64,000 nucleotides of DNA from Halorussus amylolyticus (GTDB lineage: Archaea; Halobacteriota; Halobacteria; Halobacteriales; Haladaptataceae). This document shows, piece after piece, positions 1-8,432 of this stretch (the stretch's first letter is position 1; every line of letters starts with the position of its first letter). The notes beneath the pieces are model-generated. The model had not been told where the DNA came from, ran no database searches, and was given only the letters and a program-made list of their open reading frames with translations. Position numbers and translations under genes: made by a program. The stretch spans positions 132,286 to 196,285 of the forward strand of contig NZ_ML974135.1 of assembly GCF_004143485.2 (NCBI RefSeq), written 5' to 3'.

Positions 1-66
1 GTGTGGTTTTTTTCGCCCCCCCCCCGCCGGGGGGGGGGGCGCCCCCGCGGGGGCGCCCCCCCCCCG
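1..66. other. Low-complexity G/C stretch, probable contig-end artefact
   Basis: Runs of 8-10 C or G with a T7 run replace normal coding sequence inside the CopA gene. Coding character returns at about base 67. This looks like poor-quality terminal sequence, not biology. Confidence 0.7.
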
Positions 67-1696
67 CGACCACGTCGGTCAGGCGCATCTCGCCTTCAGT
101 CAGGGTGCCGGTCTTGTCGAACACCACGGTGTCCACGTCCCGAACGCGCTCCAGCACGTCGCCGCCCTTGAACAGCACGCCGTTCTGCGCGCCGATGGAG
201 GTGCCGACCATCGTCGCGGCGGGCGTGGCGAGGCCGAGCGCGCAGGGGCACGCGATGAGGACCGCGGAGGCGAAGACGACGACCGCGAACTCGAAGGTCG
301 AGACGGTGCCGCCCGCCACGACTTCGGGGCCGCCAGCCACGAGACCCCAGACCGGGAGCGACTGAACGAACCCCGCGAGTGTCTCGGGGAACAGGAACCA
401 GGCCGCCCCCCAGAGCAGGGCGTTTACGATGACCGCGGGCACGAAGTACGCCGAGATGCGGTCGGCGACCTTCTGAATTTCGGGCTGGCGGCTCTGGGCC
501 TCCTTGACCATCTGGACGATTTGCTGGAGCGCGGTCTCCTCGCCGACCTTGGTGGCCTCGACTCGGAGGACGCCGTTCTCGTTGACGGTCGCGCCCACCA
601 CCTCGTCGCCGGGCGACTTCTCGACCGGGACCGACTCGCCGGTGACCATCGACTCGTCCACCGCGCTCTCGCCCTCGACCACGTCGCCGTCGGTCGGGAT
701 TCGCTCGCCGGGCCGGACGACCATCACGTCGCCGACCTGCACGTCCTCGACGGGGACTTCTTTCTCCTCGCCGTCTTCGACGACGGTGGCCGTGTCGGCC
801 TCCATCTCCAGCAGTTTCCGGAGCGCGTCGCTGGCTTGGCCTTTCGACCGGGCTTCGAGGTAGTTCCCGAGCGTGATGAACACGAGGATGAGCGCGGCCG
901 TCTCGAAGTACAGACCTCCGGAGAGACCGAACAGGACCGCGACCGAGTAGAGGTACGCGGTCGTCGAACCGAGCGCGATGAGCACGTCCATGTTCGCGGT
1001 CCGGTTCCGGACGAGCGCGGTGTAGGAGTTCTCGTAGAACTCCTTGCCGAGCGCGACCTGCACCGGGGTCGCCAGCGCGAACATCACCCACCCGAGCGGA
1101 ACCCCGAGAAGGCTCTCGCCGAGCAGGTCGGGAAACAGGAAGTGTTCGAGCATGAAGAAGACGAGCGGCGCGGAGAGGGCCGCGCCGAACAACGTCAGAT
1201 TTCGCTGGCGGCGGATTTCGGCCTTCCGGGCGTCCTCCCGGCGGTCGCCCGCAGATTTGCCCTCGTCGTCGGATTCGTCCTCTCGAATCGGCTCGTAGCC
1301 CGCCGACTCGATGGCGTCGTAGAGGTCGTCGAGGTCGGCCTCTTCGGGGTTGTACCGGACGGTACCCTCGTCGGTCGCGTAGTTGACTTCGGCCTCCACG
1401 ACGCCCGGCGTAGCTTCGAGCGCGCTCTCGTTGGCCTCCGAGCAGTTCGCACACGACATCCCGGAGATGCCGATGCTGACCTGCTCTGCGACCGGTTCGT
1501 AGCCCGCCGACTCGATGGCACGGTAGATTTCGGCCAGCGAGACGACTTCGGGGTCGTACTCGACGGTCCCCTCGTCGGTGGCGAAGTTGACGTTCGCCGC
1601 GAGGACGCCGTCCAACTCCCCGAGGGCGTCCTCGACGGTGCCCGAGCAGTTGGCACAGCTCATGCCTCGGATTTCGAGGCGCTCGGTTCTGGACAT
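1..1696 (-). CDS. copA: Copper-type heavy-metal P1B ATPase (CopA), truncated at window edge
   Basis: Integral membrane ATPase that exports Cu(I) or a related soft metal. Reading from the ATG at 1696, the protein has two N-terminal heavy-metal-associated domains, each with GMSCANC (about residues 11-17 and 80-86). A membrane region follows, then the actuator-domain TGES motif, the ion-binding CPC in ACPCALG, and the phosphorylation motif [10 protein letters not shown] at about bases 90-130. About 565 codons remain; the ATP-binding domain and last helices are missing because the gene runs off the window. Bases 1-66 are homopolymer-like G/C sequence, so the last 20 or so codons are not reliable. 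A metal-sensing Lrp-TRASH regulator of the type often linked to this pump lies 9 kb away, not adjacent. The family call is secure; metal specificity is inferred from CPC. Confidence 0.93.
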   Translation of the reverse strand, partial: MSRTERLEIRGMSCANCSGTVEDALGELDGVLAANVNFATDEGTVEYDPEVVSLAEIYRAIESAGYEPVAEQVSIGISGMSCANCSEANESALEATPGVVEAEVNYATDEGTVRYNPEEADLDDLYDAIESAGYEPIREDESDDEGKSAGDRREDARKAEIRRQRNLTLFGAALSAPLVFFMLEHFLFPDLLGESLLGVPLGWVMFALATPVQVALGKEFYENSYTALVRNRTANMDVLIALGSTTAYLYSVAVLFGLSGGLYFETAALILVFITLGNYLEARSKGQASDALRKLLEMEADTATVVEDGEEKEVPVEDVQVGDVMVVRPGERIPTDGDVVEGESAVDESMVTGESVPVEKSPGDEVVGATVNENGVLRVEATKVGEETALQQIVQMVKEAQSRQPEIQKVADRISAYFVPAVIVNALLWGAAWFLFPETLAGFVQSLPVWGLVAGGPEVVAGGTVSTFEFAVVVFASAVLIACPCALGLATPAATMVGTSIGAQNGVLFKGGDVLERVRDVDTVVFDKTGTLTEGEMRLTDVVAGGGRPRGGAPPPGGGGAKKTT

Positions 1697-1878
1697 GGTG
1701 TTCACTCTGTCTAAACGTAGGGGACCCACGTTGAAGCGATTTGTCCCTTAGAAATCACGGTTCGAGTCGGGTTCGGACCGAAGAACGTTCGTCTCCGTGA
1801 GTTCGAGCTTTGGTTTCGAAAGCCAGAGGAAGCGTTCGCGGAGATGGCGGCGAGAGCGACGACCTCGAAGGCCGAGGG

Positions 1879-2295
1879 TCACTCCAGAAAGCGCGCTCCG
1901 ACATCGCCCGACGGAATCGTACACTGGTCTTTCTTCCCGAACCACCGATACCGTCGGGCAGCCACGAAGTCGTACGCCCAATCGCGAATCGGACGCGGGA
2001 CGAACCGAAGCGCCGAAATCGGCGCGTAGACGCCGCCGAGGTGGGCCGCGATTCGAGCGACGGCCGACGACTTGACGTACCAGTCGTCGCCCTCGACGAG
2101 GACGAGCGACTCCAGTTCGTCGGTCGGGAGTCCGCGCTCGGCCAGCAGTCGCTGGCCGACCTCCGACTGGAGCGACGCGAAGCGAAACCGGCCCTCGGGG
2201 TCCCGCGGAACGATGAACTGCACGAACCCGTTACAGAGGTTGCAGACGCCGTCGAACAGGACGATTGGCCCGCCGTCCGGAATCTCCGCGCTCAT
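1879..2295 (-). CDS. DCC-family thiol-disulfide oxidoreductase (DUF393)
   Basis: 138-residue cytoplasmic protein of the DCC family. The signature DGVCNLCNGFVQF near the N terminus holds the CxxC pair, and the family's SSAVARIA-type segment follows (KSSAVARIAAHLG). The ATG at 2295 places the family motif at the usual distance; a longer open frame to 2406 adds residues unlike the family. It is divergent from the HTTM gene, with about 95 bases between starts. HTTM and DCC genes are commonly paired in bacteria, which suggests a joint role in disulfide or quinone redox chemistry, though no substrate is established. The family call is firm; the biochemical role is unknown. Confidence 0.85.
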   Translation of the reverse strand: MSAEIPDGGPIVLFDGVCNLCNGFVQFIVPRDPEGRFRFASLQSEVGQRLLAERGLPTDELESLVLVEGDDWYVKSSAVARIAAHLGGVYAPISALRFVPRPIRDWAYDFVAARRYRWFGKKDQCTIPSGDVGARFLE

Positions 2296-2389
2296 CACTG
2301 AGAGTTCGGACGCGGGCGAGTTGAGCGTTTCGGACTGCGGAAAGCTTATGAGAATTTGAGAGAGTCCCACACGGACGCCGGACGTATCC

Positions 2390-4006
2390 ATGAACGGACC
2401 CTCCACTCCCGACAGTTCGAGCGGTCGGCTTGCGGCCCTCGCAGACCGACTCTCGGCCGGGGTCGCGCGGCGCTTCGAGGTAGACTACCGGGCGCTCGCC
2501 GCGTTCCGAATCGCGGTCGGCGGGCTGGTCGTCGCGGACCTGCTCCTCCGGTCGCGCGACCTCGTCGCGTTCTACACCGACGCGGGCGTGCTCCCTCGTC
2601 GGGCGCTGTTCGCGGACTACTCGGGCGCGTACTCGTTCCACGCGCTCTCGGGAGAGGCGTGGGTGCAGGTCGTCCTCTTCGCGCTCGCTGGCGGGTTCGC
2701 GTTCGCGCTCGTCGTCGGCTACCGAACCCGGACCGCGACCGTCGCGTCGTGGCTCCTGCTGGTGTCACTCCACATTCGGAATCCGATGGTCCTCAACAGC
2801 GGCGACACCCTGCTGCGAATGCTGCTGCTGTGGTCGATTTTCCTGCCCCTCGACGAGCGGTGGTCGGTCGCCGCACTGCGAAACGGTGGCGAACGGTCGG
2901 ACGACTCGGCGGACGCTGGTCGAGACCGAGCACCCGTGGCCTCCGTCGCGACGGCGGCGCTGTTGGTCCAAGTCGTCCTGATGTACGTCACGAACGCGAT
3001 TCACAAATTCAGAGGCGAGGCTTGGGTGGACGGCGAGGCGCTCGTCTACATCTTCAGCGCGGACCACTTCACGATTCTGCTCGGGAACGTCCTCGCCGAG
3101 TACCACGCGCTGCTGGAGGTGGCGTCGTACCTGTGGCTCGGTCTCATCGTCGTCTCCCCGCTGTTACTCGTGCTGACCGGGATTCCGCGGGCCGTCCTCG
3201 CGACGGTGTTCGTCGGGATGCACCTCGGCATGCTCGTCACGCTCCGCATCGACCTGTTCCCGCTCGTCGTGGTCGCGGGGCTGCTCGCGTTCTACCCGCC
3301 CGCGGTCTGGGACGCCGTGGCCCGGTTGGCCGCTCGTCTCGCACCGGCCGACAGAGATGTCCTCGATGCGCTCGCCCGGTGGGCTTCGGTGCTTCCCTCG
3401 ACATCCGCACGCGACTCCGCGTCGGCGCTCGTCCGTGCGCCGACGCTCCCGCGCGGTTCGACCGTCGGCGGCGTCGCTTCGCGGGGTCGCGCGGCGTGTT
3501 TCGCGCTGATTCCGTACGTCCTTCTCGCGCTGGTCGTCATGTCGAACGCAGAGGCGGTCGATTACACCGAGGCGCCCGATATCGCCGAGAGCGCCCTCGA
3601 CACCGTGCAGGCCGACCAGAGCTGGCAGATGTTCGCGCCGTATCCCACGCGGTCCACCCGGTGGTTCGCGGCCCCCGCCGACCTCGAAAGCGGCGAGCGA
3701 ATCGACGCGTTCGACGGCTCGGCGGTCGATTTGGACAGGCCGGAGCGAGTCGAGCGGACGTATCCCACCTCGCGGTGGCGCAAGTACCTCTCGAACGTCC
3801 GGTCGGCCGACAACCGAAATCACCGGTCGTACCTCGGACGCTACCTCTGTGACCGCTGGAACCGCCACCACGACGACGACATCGAATCGGTCACGATTCA
3901 TTACCTCTACGAGGTCTCGGACCCGTACGAGGGGACCACCTCCGACGGGAAGCGAACGCTCATCGAATACGAGTGCGGGGGCGAGTTCGTACAGGACCCC
4001 GCGTAG
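2390..4006 (+). CDS. HTTM-domain membrane protein (vitamin K gamma-carboxylase-like)
   Basis: 538-residue multi-pass membrane protein. The first 330 residues hold about eight hydrophobic segments with HTTM-family landmarks: YRALAAFRIAVG, the FYTDAGVLPR loop, the SGDTLLRMLLLW segment and a W-rich amphipathic region. The C-terminal 200 residues are mostly soluble and include SWQMFAPYPTRSTRWF, a block typical of HTTM proteins that resembles the gamma-carboxylase lumenal domain. A charged low-complexity linker follows the ninth or so helix. The divergent DCC oxidoreductase next door is the usual partner. Function in archaea is not established; a redox-coupled membrane enzyme is an inference. Confidence 0.82.
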   Translation: MNGPSTPDSSSGRLAALADRLSAGVARRFEVDYRALAAFRIAVGGLVVADLLLRSRDLVAFYTDAGVLPRRALFADYSGAYSFHALSGEAWVQVVLFALAGGFAFALVVGYRTRTATVASWLLLVSLHIRNPMVLNSGDTLLRMLLLWSIFLPLDERWSVAALRNGGERSDDSADAGRDRAPVASVATAALLVQVVLMYVTNAIHKFRGEAWVDGEALVYIFSADHFTILLGNVLAEYHALLEVASYLWLGLIVVSPLLLVLTGIPRAVLATVFVGMHLGMLVTLRIDLFPLVVVAGLLAFYPPAVWDAVARLAARLAPADRDVLDALARWASVLPSTSARDSASALVRAPTLPRGSTVGGVASRGRAACFALIPYVLLALVVMSNAEAVDYTEAPDIAESALDTVQADQSWQMFAPYPTRSTRWFAAPADLESGERIDAFDGSAVDLDRPERVERTYPTSRWRKYLSNVRSADNRNHRSYLGRYLCDRWNRHHDDDIESVTIHYLYEVSDPYEGTTSDGKRTLIEYECGGEFVQDPA

Positions 4007-4065
4007 TCGGGCGCGACTCGGCGGCTGAATCGGGGAGTCGAACAGAGGAGTCAAATCGAGAAAGT

Positions 4066-4100
4066 CGTCGCGGGCGCGCTCACGGAGCGCGCCCGCGACG
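4066..4100. terminator. Perfect 15-bp hairpin downstream of the HTTM gene
   Basis: Arms 4066-4080 and 4086-4100 are exact reverse complements around a 5-base loop. The hairpin follows the HTTM stop (4006) and is followed by an AT-rich tract that carries the next gene's promoter. It may be a terminator or a structured 3' end. Confidence 0.5.
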
Positions 4101-4172
4101 AACAGTTATGAAAGTTTATTTGCTTTATTGAAATCCTAGTGGTTTTATCTCGCCCGGCGTCCGACGTGGCGT

Positions 4173-4664
4173 ATGGAACAGCAGACCGCGGTCGAGACCG
4201 CGACGCTGGCCGACTCGTACACCGAGATGAGCGAGATTCTGATGCCCGACGACACCAACAACCTCGGGCGGGCGCTCGGCGGGTCGGTCCTCCACTGGAT
4301 GGACATCTGCGGCGCGATAGCGACCCGACGGTTCTCCCGGCGGCAGGTCGTCACGGCGTCGATGGACCACGTCGATTTTCTCGGCCCTATCGACCTCGGC
4401 GAAATCGCCGTCACGGAAGCCTACGTGTTCGACACGGGCGAGACCAGCATGGACGCGAAGGTAGACGTGTACGCAGAACGTCCGACCGACGACGAGCGCC
4501 GCGAGACCGCGACCTCGTTTTTCACCTTCGTCGCGCTCGACGACGACGAGAACTCGGCCCGGGTTCCCGAACTTGAGTGTCCGACCGACGAGCAGAAGCG
4601 AAAGCGCAGAGTCGCGCTCGAAGAGCGGTCGCGACGACGGGCCGAGTTCGCAGAGAAGGAGTAG
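4173..4664 (+). CDS. Acyl-CoA thioesterase, hotdog fold (YciA/BACH type)
   Basis: 163-residue cytoplasmic single-hotdog enzyme predicted to hydrolyse acyl-CoA to free acid and CoA. The family pattern is clear: MPDDTNNLGRALGG at residues 26-39, GG followed by the WMD segment, VVTASMDHVDFLGPI, and an ETSMDAKVDVYAE strand. The last 30 residues are a charged Arg/Lys/Glu helix. A TTTAT-type promoter element lies about 30 bases upstream. Convergent with nrdB. The family is secure; chain-length preference cannot be read from sequence. Confidence 0.88.
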   Translation: MEQQTAVETATLADSYTEMSEILMPDDTNNLGRALGGSVLHWMDICGAIATRRFSRRQVVTASMDHVDFLGPIDLGEIAVTEAYVFDTGETSMDAKVDVYAERPTDDERRETATSFFTFVALDDDENSARVPELECPTDEQKRKRRVALEERSRRRAEFAEKE

Positions 4665-4687
4665 CTACCCCGAGTTCCACGAGGAGA

Positions 4688-5674
4688 CTACCAGTCGAGC
4701 GACCCGCCCGACCGGTATTCCGTGACCTGCGTCTCGAAGAAGTTCTTCTCCTTGTTGAGGTCGGTCGCCTCCGACATCCACGGGAAGGGGTTGTCGGTGC
4801 CGTACGATTCGGGCAAATCGAGTTGGCGGAGCCGACGGTCGGCGACGTACTCGACGTACTCCGCGAACTGTTCCGGTCCCATGCCGAGAATCTCGTCGGG
4901 ACAGGCCTCGCGGGCGTAAATCTGTTCGAGTTCGACCGCGTCCTCGATGAGCGAGACGATTTCCGCGCCGAACTCGTCGGTCCAGACGCCGGGGCGCTCC
5001 TCGCGGACGGTGTTTATTAGGTCCACGCCGAACGCCAGATGGATGGACTCGTCGCGCATGATGTACTCGAACTGCTGGCCGATGCCGACCATCTTGTTCT
5101 TGCGCTTGAGTCCGAGCATCATGGCGAACCCCGCGTAGAAGAAGATTCCTTCCATGATGACGTAGAAGCCCACGAGGTCCCGGAGGAAGGCTCGAACGTC
5201 GGCGTCCGTCTCGATTTCGAAGTCGTCGTCGAGGATGGACTCGGTCAGGTCCACGACGTACTCGTCCTTCTCGGCGATGGACGGCACCTCGTCGTACATC
5301 CCGTAGACGTAGTCGGGGTCGAGTCCGAGCGAGTCACAGCAGTAGATGAAGGTGTCCGTGTGGATGGCCTCCTCGTAGGCCTGCCGGAGGAGGTACTGGC
5401 GACACTCCGGGGCGGTGACGTACTCGTAAAGCGCGAGCACGATGTTGTTGGCGGTCAGCGATTCGGCGGTCGAGAAGAAGCCGAGATTCCACTCGACCAA
5501 CTGGCGCTCGGCGTCGGTGAGCGCGTCGCCGTTCCACTGGGCCACGTCCTCGCCCATCGGGACCTCCTCGGGCACCCAGTTGTTGTCCACCCCGGCGCGG
5601 TAGTACTCGCGCGCCCAGTCGTACTCGATGGGCAGAATCTTGTTCGGGTCGGTCTTGTCGTCGCTCAGAATCAT
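4688..5674 (-). CDS. nrdB: Ribonucleoside-diphosphate reductase small subunit, class Ic-like
   Basis: R2 subunit that generates the radical for nucleotide reduction, 328 residues. The ATG at 5674 is chosen because it overlaps the nrdA stop as ATGA; an in-frame GTG lies two codons upstream. Ligand motifs are visible: LVEWNLG (Glu where E. coli has Asp84), YEEAIHTDTF (E-x2-H pair), VIMEGIFF and MRDESIHLAFG (E-x2-H). The residue four after the first ligand His is Phe, not the radical-bearing Tyr. Glu for Asp84 and Phe for Tyr122 are the hallmarks of the chlamydial class Ic subclass that uses a Mn/Fe centre. The C terminus ends EYRSGGSLDW, the usual R1-docking tail. Co-transcribed with nrdA. Confidence 0.95.
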   Translation of the reverse strand: MILSDDKTDPNKILPIEYDWAREYYRAGVDNNWVPEEVPMGEDVAQWNGDALTDAERQLVEWNLGFFSTAESLTANNIVLALYEYVTAPECRQYLLRQAYEEAIHTDTFIYCCDSLGLDPDYVYGMYDEVPSIAEKDEYVVDLTESILDDDFEIETDADVRAFLRDLVGFYVIMEGIFFYAGFAMMLGLKRKNKMVGIGQQFEYIMRDESIHLAFGVDLINTVREERPGVWTDEFGAEIVSLIEDAVELEQIYAREACPDEILGMGPEQFAEYVEYVADRRLRQLDLPESYGTDNPFPWMSEATDLNKEKNFFETQVTEYRSGGSLDW

Positions 5675-8112
5675 TGGCACGCCTCGCAGGTCGGGTCCTC
5701 GACGCTCGGGAGGTCGCTCTCGTCGTTCGATTCATCGTCCTCGCTGTCCCCGCCGCCTGCGCCATCGTCCGCGCTCGACTGGCCGCGGGTCTGGGTCTTG
5801 CCGTACTCCGCCATGTCGAGCGTGGACTTCTCGATTTGGGACGCCCCGAGCGTCCGGAGGTAGTAGGTCGTCTTCACGCCGAGTTCCCACGCGGTCTGGT
5901 ACACGTCGTCTAACAGCGACCCGTCGGTGGAGGGGAAGAAGACGTTGTGCGACACCGACTGGTCTATCCACTGGCCGCGCCGGGCGGTCAACCGAAGTTG
6001 GTGGCGCGGGTCGATTTCGAACGCGCTCCGGTGGCGCTCGCGCACGTCCGCGGGAATCTCGTCTATCTCCTGAATCGACCCGTCGTGGAACTTGATTCGG
6101 TCCACCAACTCCGCGCTCCAGAGGTCTCGGTCCTTGAGGTCGGCGACGAGGTGGTCGTTGACCACGGTGAAGTCGCCGCTCATGTTCGACTTGACGTAGA
6201 GGTTCGAGTAGAGCGGTTCGATGGAGGGCGTCGTGCCCGCGATGGTCGAGATGGTCGCGGTCGGCGCGATTGCCATCGTGTTGGAATTTCGCATGCCGTA
6301 CTCGGCAATCGTTTCGCGAACCGCGTCCCAGTCCAGACGCTCCTCGCGCGGCAGGGGAATCTCCCGGCCGCGTTCGTCTTCGAGCAGGTCGAGGGTGTCG
6401 TGGGGCAGGATATCTCTGTCCCACTTCGACCCCTCGAACGAGGGGTACGCGCCGCGCTCGCCCGCCAACTCCGCGGAGGTCCGAATCGCGTGATACGAGA
6501 CGAACTCCTGGGCTTCGTCGGCGAACTCGACTGCGTCCTCGGACGCGAACGGAACGCCCTGCTCGATGAGCGATTCGTGGAATCCCATCACGCCCATGCC
6601 GATTGGCCGGTGGCGCATGTTCGAGCGCTCGGCCTCCTCGGTCGGGTAGAAATTGAGGTCCACGACGTTGTCGAGCATTCGCATGCCGGTCTCGACCGAC
6701 TCGCGCAGGCGCTCGCGGTCGAGACCGTCCGAACCGGTGTGCTCCGAGAGATTCACCGACCCGAGATTGCAGACCGCGTGTTCGTCTTGGCTCGTGTTGA
6801 GCGTGATTTCGGTGCAGAGGTTCGACGAGTGAACCACGCCCTCGTGGTCCTGGGGCGACCGGACGTTACAGGGGTCCTTGAAGGTAATCCACGGGTGGCC
6901 GGTCTCGAACAGGCGGGTGAGCGTGTCGCGCCAGAGGTCGGCGGCATCGACCGTCTCGTACTGGCGGAGTTCGCCCGCCTCGGCTTTCTCCTCGTACTCC
7001 CGGTACAGTTCCTCGAACTCCGCGCCGTACGTCTCGTGGAGTTCGGGCACCTCGTCCGGCGAGAACAGCGTCCACTCCTCGCCCGCCTGAACGCGCTTGA
7101 CGAACAGGTCCGGAATCCACGCCGCGGTGTTCATGTCGTGAGTCCGGCGGCGCTCGTCGCCCGTGTTGCGCCGGAGGTCGATGAACTCCGGGTAGTCGAG
7201 GTGCCAACACGCCAGATACGCGCAGGCCGCCCCGCGGCGCTTGCCCGACCGATTGATAGCCGCGGTCACGTCGTTCGAAATCTTGAGAAACGGCACGACG
7301 CCGGTGGACTCGACGCCAGTCGATTCGATGAGCGCGCCCGACGCGCGCAGGGGCGTCCAGTCGTTTCCGAGACCGCCGCTCCACTTCGAGAGCTGGGCGT
7401 GGCCCTTGTACGAGTCGAAGATGCCTTCGAGGTCGTCGGGAACGGTCGTCAGATAGCACGAACTCAACTGGGCGTGGGTCGTCCCGGCGTGGAACAGCGT
7501 CGGACTCGACGGCACGAACCGGAGCGTGGACATGACCTCGTAGAACTCCTGCGCGCGCTCCTCGCGCTCCGCGACGGGTTCGCGGAGCGCGAGGCCCATC
7601 GCCACCCGCATCCAGAAGCCCTGCGGGAGTTCGAGGCGCTCGCCGTCGGCGGTTTTGAGGAAGTACCGCTGGTAGAGCGTGTCGAGGGCCATGTAGTCGA
7701 ATCGCTCGTCGCGGTCGGGGACGAGCGCCCCGGCCATCTCGTCGAGGTCGTAGGCCAGCATTCGCTCGTCGAGCAGGCCCTCGGTCACGCCCCGGACGAC
7801 GTTCTCGGCGAACGTCTCGCGGTACGCCGAATCGAGGTCGTCGGGGCGCTCGCCGATTACCTCCCGGTTGTACTGTTCGCGAAAGAGCGCCGCGGCGACC
7901 CGCTTGTACGCGGGGTCGCGCTCGACGCGGGCGGTCGCCGCACCGATGGCGGCGTCGTACAGTTCCTCGCGGGACGCTCCCTCGTAGAGGCTTCGTTCGG
8001 TCTCGGTCACGAGGTCCGCCAGCACCTCGTCGGTGACGACGTCCTCGTTACCCCTCCGGGCGCGGTCGATGACCGCGCGTATCGTGTCTGTCGTGGTGGT
8101 CGTCTGACTCAT
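5671..8112 (-). CDS. nrdA: Ribonucleoside-diphosphate reductase large subunit (class I)
   Basis: Catalytic R1 subunit, 813 residues, which converts ribonucleotides to deoxyribonucleotides. Catalytic residues are present: Cys in SSCYLTT, the thiyl-radical Cys in SSNLCTEI, the partner Cys in AVCNLGSVNL, the tyrosine pair in TTYYLRTLGAS, and a C-terminal re-reduction pair CEAC just before the end. The loop-2 and substrate region GMRNSNTMAIAPTATIS is intact. The N terminus begins inside what is normally the ATP-cone: the basic VxKRDGxxE strand region is absent while the following helices are present, so overall-activity control by ATP/dATP may be altered. An acidic Ser/Asp/Glu-rich linker precedes the Cys tail. 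First gene of the nrdA-nrdB operon. Confidence 0.96.
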   Translation of the reverse strand: MSQTTTTTDTIRAVIDRARRGNEDVVTDEVLADLVTETERSLYEGASREELYDAAIGAATARVERDPAYKRVAAALFREQYNREVIGERPDDLDSAYRETFAENVVRGVTEGLLDERMLAYDLDEMAGALVPDRDERFDYMALDTLYQRYFLKTADGERLELPQGFWMRVAMGLALREPVAEREERAQEFYEVMSTLRFVPSSPTLFHAGTTHAQLSSCYLTTVPDDLEGIFDSYKGHAQLSKWSGGLGNDWTPLRASGALIESTGVESTGVVPFLKISNDVTAAINRSGKRRGAACAYLACWHLDYPEFIDLRRNTGDERRRTHDMNTAAWIPDLFVKRVQAGEEWTLFSPDEVPELHETYGAEFEELYREYEEKAEAGELRQYETVDAADLWRDTLTRLFETGHPWITFKDPCNVRSPQDHEGVVHSSNLCTEITLNTSQDEHAVCNLGSVNLSEHTGSDGLDRERLRESVETGMRMLDNVVDLNFYPTEEAERSNMRHRPIGMGVMGFHESLIEQGVPFASEDAVEFADEAQEFVSYHAIRTSAELAGERGAYPSFEGSKWDRDILPHDTLDLLEDERGREIPLPREERLDWDAVRETIAEYGMRNSNTMAIAPTATISTIAGTTPSIEPLYSNLYVKSNMSGDFTVVNDHLVADLKDRDLWSAELVDRIKFHDGSIQEIDEIPADVRERHRSAFEIDPRHQLRLTARRGQWIDQSVSHNVFFPSTDGSLLDDVYQTAWELGVKTTYYLRTLGASQIEKSTLDMAEYGKTQTRGQSSADDGAGGGDSEDDESNDESDLPSVEDPTCEACQ

Positions 8113-8257
8113 GGTTGGGTCTGGCCGAGACGGGGACCGCGGGCCGCGTTCGGCGATTCGAAGCCGGATTCGTCCGACAGCATCGCCACTAATCGGCCTC
8201 GTGAGACGGTCACTCCCGATTTCCCCGGCCGTACCCGTGGCTGTTCGGCGCGACCCG

Positions 8258-8278
8258 GATAAAGTTTTCCAAGCTTGG
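8258..8278 (-). promoter_or_regulatory. Candidate nrdAB promoter with 10-bp palindrome
   Basis: On the minus strand a CTTTATC box (8264-8258) lies directly downstream of the perfect palindrome CCAAGCTTGG (8269-8278). The palindrome occupies the BRE-side position where a regulator could act. The implied leader is about 120 bases, longer than usual here. Confidence 0.35.
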
Positions 8279-8321
8279 TTTCAGAAAGTCAAGTGAGTTT
8301 TCAAAGCCGGGGAGGCGGCTC

Positions 8322-8432
8322 ATACTGTCGGCTGTAATTCTTCGAACGGGGGTGACACAGAAGCCGACGGAGAGAGTCGATAGAACGAACAGTCCCGCCG
8401 AGTGATATTCGCGTGCTTACAGCCGACAGTAT
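8322..8432. mobile_element. MITE-like element with perfect 16-bp terminal inverted repeats
   Basis: Bases 8322-8337 (ATACTGTCGGCTGTAA) and 8417-8432 are exact reverse complements around 79 bases with no coding potential, giving a 111-bp unit. An AT dinucleotide at each outer end could be part of the repeat or a 2-bp target duplication. The right end overlaps the first base of the Rieske gene stop codon (8432-8434), so the element abuts that gene's 3' end exactly. A transcript hairpin is an alternative, but the long spacer favours a mobile-element relic. No related transposase gene is in the window. Confidence 0.5.

Noticed and set aside
96-1454. Long Arg/Gly-rich open frame on the minus strand inside the CopA gene
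   Set aside because: It is out of frame with clear HMA, CPC and DKTGT motifs and has the biased composition of a GC-rich shadow frame, so no frameshift in copA is needed.
1745-1835. tRNA-like GGTTCGAGTC segment
   Set aside because: The flanking bases do not form T-arm or acceptor stems, and no anticodon arm is found. No tRNA, rRNA or CRISPR array was seen in the window.
4066-4100. Hairpin as insertion-sequence end
   Set aside because: The two arms are adjacent with a 5-base loop, so it is a stem-loop, not separated terminal repeats.
5947-8262. 771-codon open frame opposite nrdA
   Set aside because: Antisense shadow of a highly conserved gene in GC-rich DNA.
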